Assembly (NCBI GenBank): GCA_946410365.1
Contig: CAMKAA010000056.1
Location: 1 to 6,442, forward strand
Direction of reading: 5' to 3'
DNA: 6,442 bases
Source of the DNA: an uncultured Lachnospiraceae bacterium
Lineage (GTDB): Bacteria; Bacillota_A; Clostridia; Lachnospirales; Lachnospiraceae
Part shown: positions 5,466 to 6,442 of the stretch, in pieces
Numbering within the stretch: the first letter of the stretch is position 1
Layout: every line of letters begins with the position of its first letter
The notes under the pieces: model-generated
What the model was told of the DNA's origin: nothing
The model's database searches: none
What the model saw: only the letters and a program-made list of their open reading frames with translations
Made by a program: the position numbers and the translations under genes

Positions 5466-6377
5466 ATGACCACCAATCAGCTAAAGTATTTCATTACAGC
5501 TGCAGAAACTCTAAGCTTCACGGAAGCTGGCAAACTGCACTATATTTCACAGACCGCGATCACTCAGCACATCCAGTCTCTGGAGGAGCAGCTCGGCGTC
5601 AAGCTGTTCGCGCGCGAAAAAAAGCGGGTGCACCTTACACCCGCCGGAGAGATCTTCTATATGGAAGCCAAAGCGATCCTGGAGAGGAGCAAGATCGCGG
5701 TAAACAGAGCCCGAAACGCCGCGGACGGAATCTCAGGCTCCCTGAATATAGGATATGTAAAGGGACAATGTTTTTCCCGCATCACTCCTCTTATAAAGAA
5801 GTTCTATTTACAGAATCCTTCCGTAAAGTTCCAGATCTACCGTCAGGCACATCTGGATTTACTTATGAACCTTGAGAAGGGGAAACTGGATTTTATCTTC
5901 AACATTGTATACGGCAACACGGATCTCACCAATTTCTCTTATCAGCGTATTGGCAGAGACCGGCTCTATGCGGTTCTTCCGCCCGGGCACCCCTATTCTC
6001 AGCTCTCCTCGATCCGCCGCTATGACCTGAGGGACGAACCTTTCCTGCTGACTAAATATTACGACGACCCCTCTGCCAAAAAATACGGCCATGTCATTCC
6101 GGACAAATACGCGGAGTCAGGCTTCATCCCCAGAATTGACTCACGCTCTTCCGACGCTGAGACTCTGATGATCCTCGTCTCCACCGGCATAGGCATCACC
6201 ATCCTTCCTGAGTCCATTGTGAGCACCCTGGGACACTCCACAGATCTGTCCTTTGTCCCACTCGAAGGCGATCATGAGTATGTGGATATCCTGGCCATCT
6301 GGAAGGACAACACTTCCAACCCCGTCACCCATGTCTTCAAGGACTTCGTGCTGAAGGAATATGGGGTGGAGGAATAA
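5466..6377 (+). CDS. LysR-type transcriptional regulator
   Basis: Encodes 303 aa, the normal LysR-family length. AAAGGAG (5451-5457) lies 8 nt before the ATG. The N-terminal winged helix-turn-helix is clear: MTTNQLKYFITAAETLSFTE (1-20), then ISQTAITQHIQSLEEQLGVK (27-46), LFAR and the LTPAGE wing (58-62), followed by a linker helix to about 88. The periplasmic-binding-protein-like effector domain starts at GSLNIGY (91-97), with LPPGHPYS (171-178) and STGIGITILPES (239-250) typical of it. Such proteins act as tetramers that sense a small molecule, often a pathway substrate or product. Divergent placement next to the dehydratase operon, with T-N11-A and other palindromes between them, suggests it controls that operon and itself; the ligand, possibly a 2-hydroxy or acrylic acid, cannot be read from sequence. 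Two adjacent stop codons (TAA TAA) end it. The C. difficile had cluster as I recall it has no LysR gene at this position. Confidence 0.95.
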   Translation: MTTNQLKYFITAAETLSFTEAGKLHYISQTAITQHIQSLEEQLGVKLFAREKKRVHLTPAGEIFYMEAKAILERSKIAVNRARNAADGISGSLNIGYVKGQCFSRITPLIKKFYLQNPSVKFQIYRQAHLDLLMNLEKGKLDFIFNIVYGNTDLTNFSYQRIGRDRLYAVLPPGHPYSQLSSIRRYDLRDEPFLLTKYYDDPSAKKYGHVIPDKYAESGFIPRIDSRSSDAETLMILVSTGIGITILPESIVSTLGHSTDLSFVPLEGDHEYVDILAIWKDNTSNPVTHVFKDFVLKEYGVEE

Positions 6378-6378
6378 T

Positions 6379-6442
6379 AAAAAAACAAAATCGACCTCTG
6401 GGGTAGTTTGTCCCCACTTGGGGACAAACTACCCCAGAGGTC
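6379..6442. terminator. Long perfect inverted repeat with A/T-rich tract, probable bidirectional terminator
   Basis: Two 24-nt arms (6393-6416 and 6419-6442) are exact reverse complements around a 2-nt centre. On the left the stem is preceded by an A-rich run (6379-6390), so on the minus strand the hairpin is followed by GATTTTGTTTTTTT, a textbook U-tract for transcripts arriving from the right. On the plus strand it begins 15 nt after the lysR-type stop, and the matching T-run would lie beyond the window, so plus-strand termination is likely but not visible. Each arm also contains TGGGG-N8-CCCCA and could fold alone. The stem is longer than most intrinsic terminators, so a dispersed repeat element is an alternative. 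Confidence 0.75.

Noticed and set aside
5859..6332. Minus-strand open frames inside the lysR-type gene
   Set aside because: They overlap the conserved effector-binding domain of the regulator and have no recognisable features.
1..6442. Mobile element, CRISPR array, tRNA/rRNA or toxin-antitoxin content
   Set aside because: No spaced direct repeats, transposase or integrase motifs, or RNA-gene signatures were seen. All long genes are metabolic or regulatory and intact, apart from the edge-cut ligase.

Overview
The window looks like the chromosome of a strictly anaerobic, amino-acid-fermenting Bacillota (class Clostridia, possibly Lachnospiraceae-like). This is inferred from the gene content (a radical-type 2-hydroxyacyl-CoA dehydratase with its ATP-driven activator), the strong AGGAGG ribosome binding sites, the very short intercistronic gaps, and AT-rich intergenic DNA beside moderately GC-rich genes. 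The species cannot be named from the sequence.

Layout. Five genes run leftward on the minus strand as one apparent operon: a class III (CaiB/BaiF) CoA transferase (5114-3879), a dehydratase activator ATPase (3875-3099), dehydratase alpha subunit (3077-1851), dehydratase beta subunit (1767-649), and the first 190 codons of an AMP-forming acyl-CoA ligase (from 572, running off the left edge). The order transferase-activator-alpha-beta matches hadAIBC of Clostridioides difficile (2-hydroxyisocaproate) and fldAIBC of Clostridium sporogenes (aryl-lactates). A divergent LysR-type regulator (5466-6377, plus strand) lies across a 351-bp AT-rich control region. That region holds a 17-bp perfect palindrome in the classic T-N11-A form, a second palindrome, and recognisable -10 elements. 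Just after the regulator, up to the right edge, is a perfect 24-bp inverted repeat followed on the minus strand by a T-rich tract, a terminator-like element.

How the genes work together. The ligase would prime the system by making some acyl-CoA with ATP. The transferase then moves CoA onto an (R)-2-hydroxy acid made from an amino acid. The activator uses ATP to inject one high-energy electron into the alpha/beta dehydratase, which removes water to give an (E)-2-enoyl-CoA. That product is either released by CoA exchange as the acrylate or reduced further by enzymes not present here (acyl-CoA dehydrogenase and Etf; the 2-hydroxyacid dehydrogenase is also outside the window). The alpha subunit resembles the aryl-lactate type (FldB) and the beta subunit more the HadC type, so the substrate is open: aromatic or branched-chain 2-hydroxy acid. 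The LysR protein probably couples expression to a pathway acid.

I see no tRNA, rRNA, CRISPR, insertion sequence or phage genes. The long plus-strand reading frames opposite the operon are antisense shadows. The main points for follow-up are the mixed alpha/beta affinities, an extra cysteine beside a cluster ligand, the LysR operator candidates, the intercistronic hairpins and the long terminal inverted repeat.
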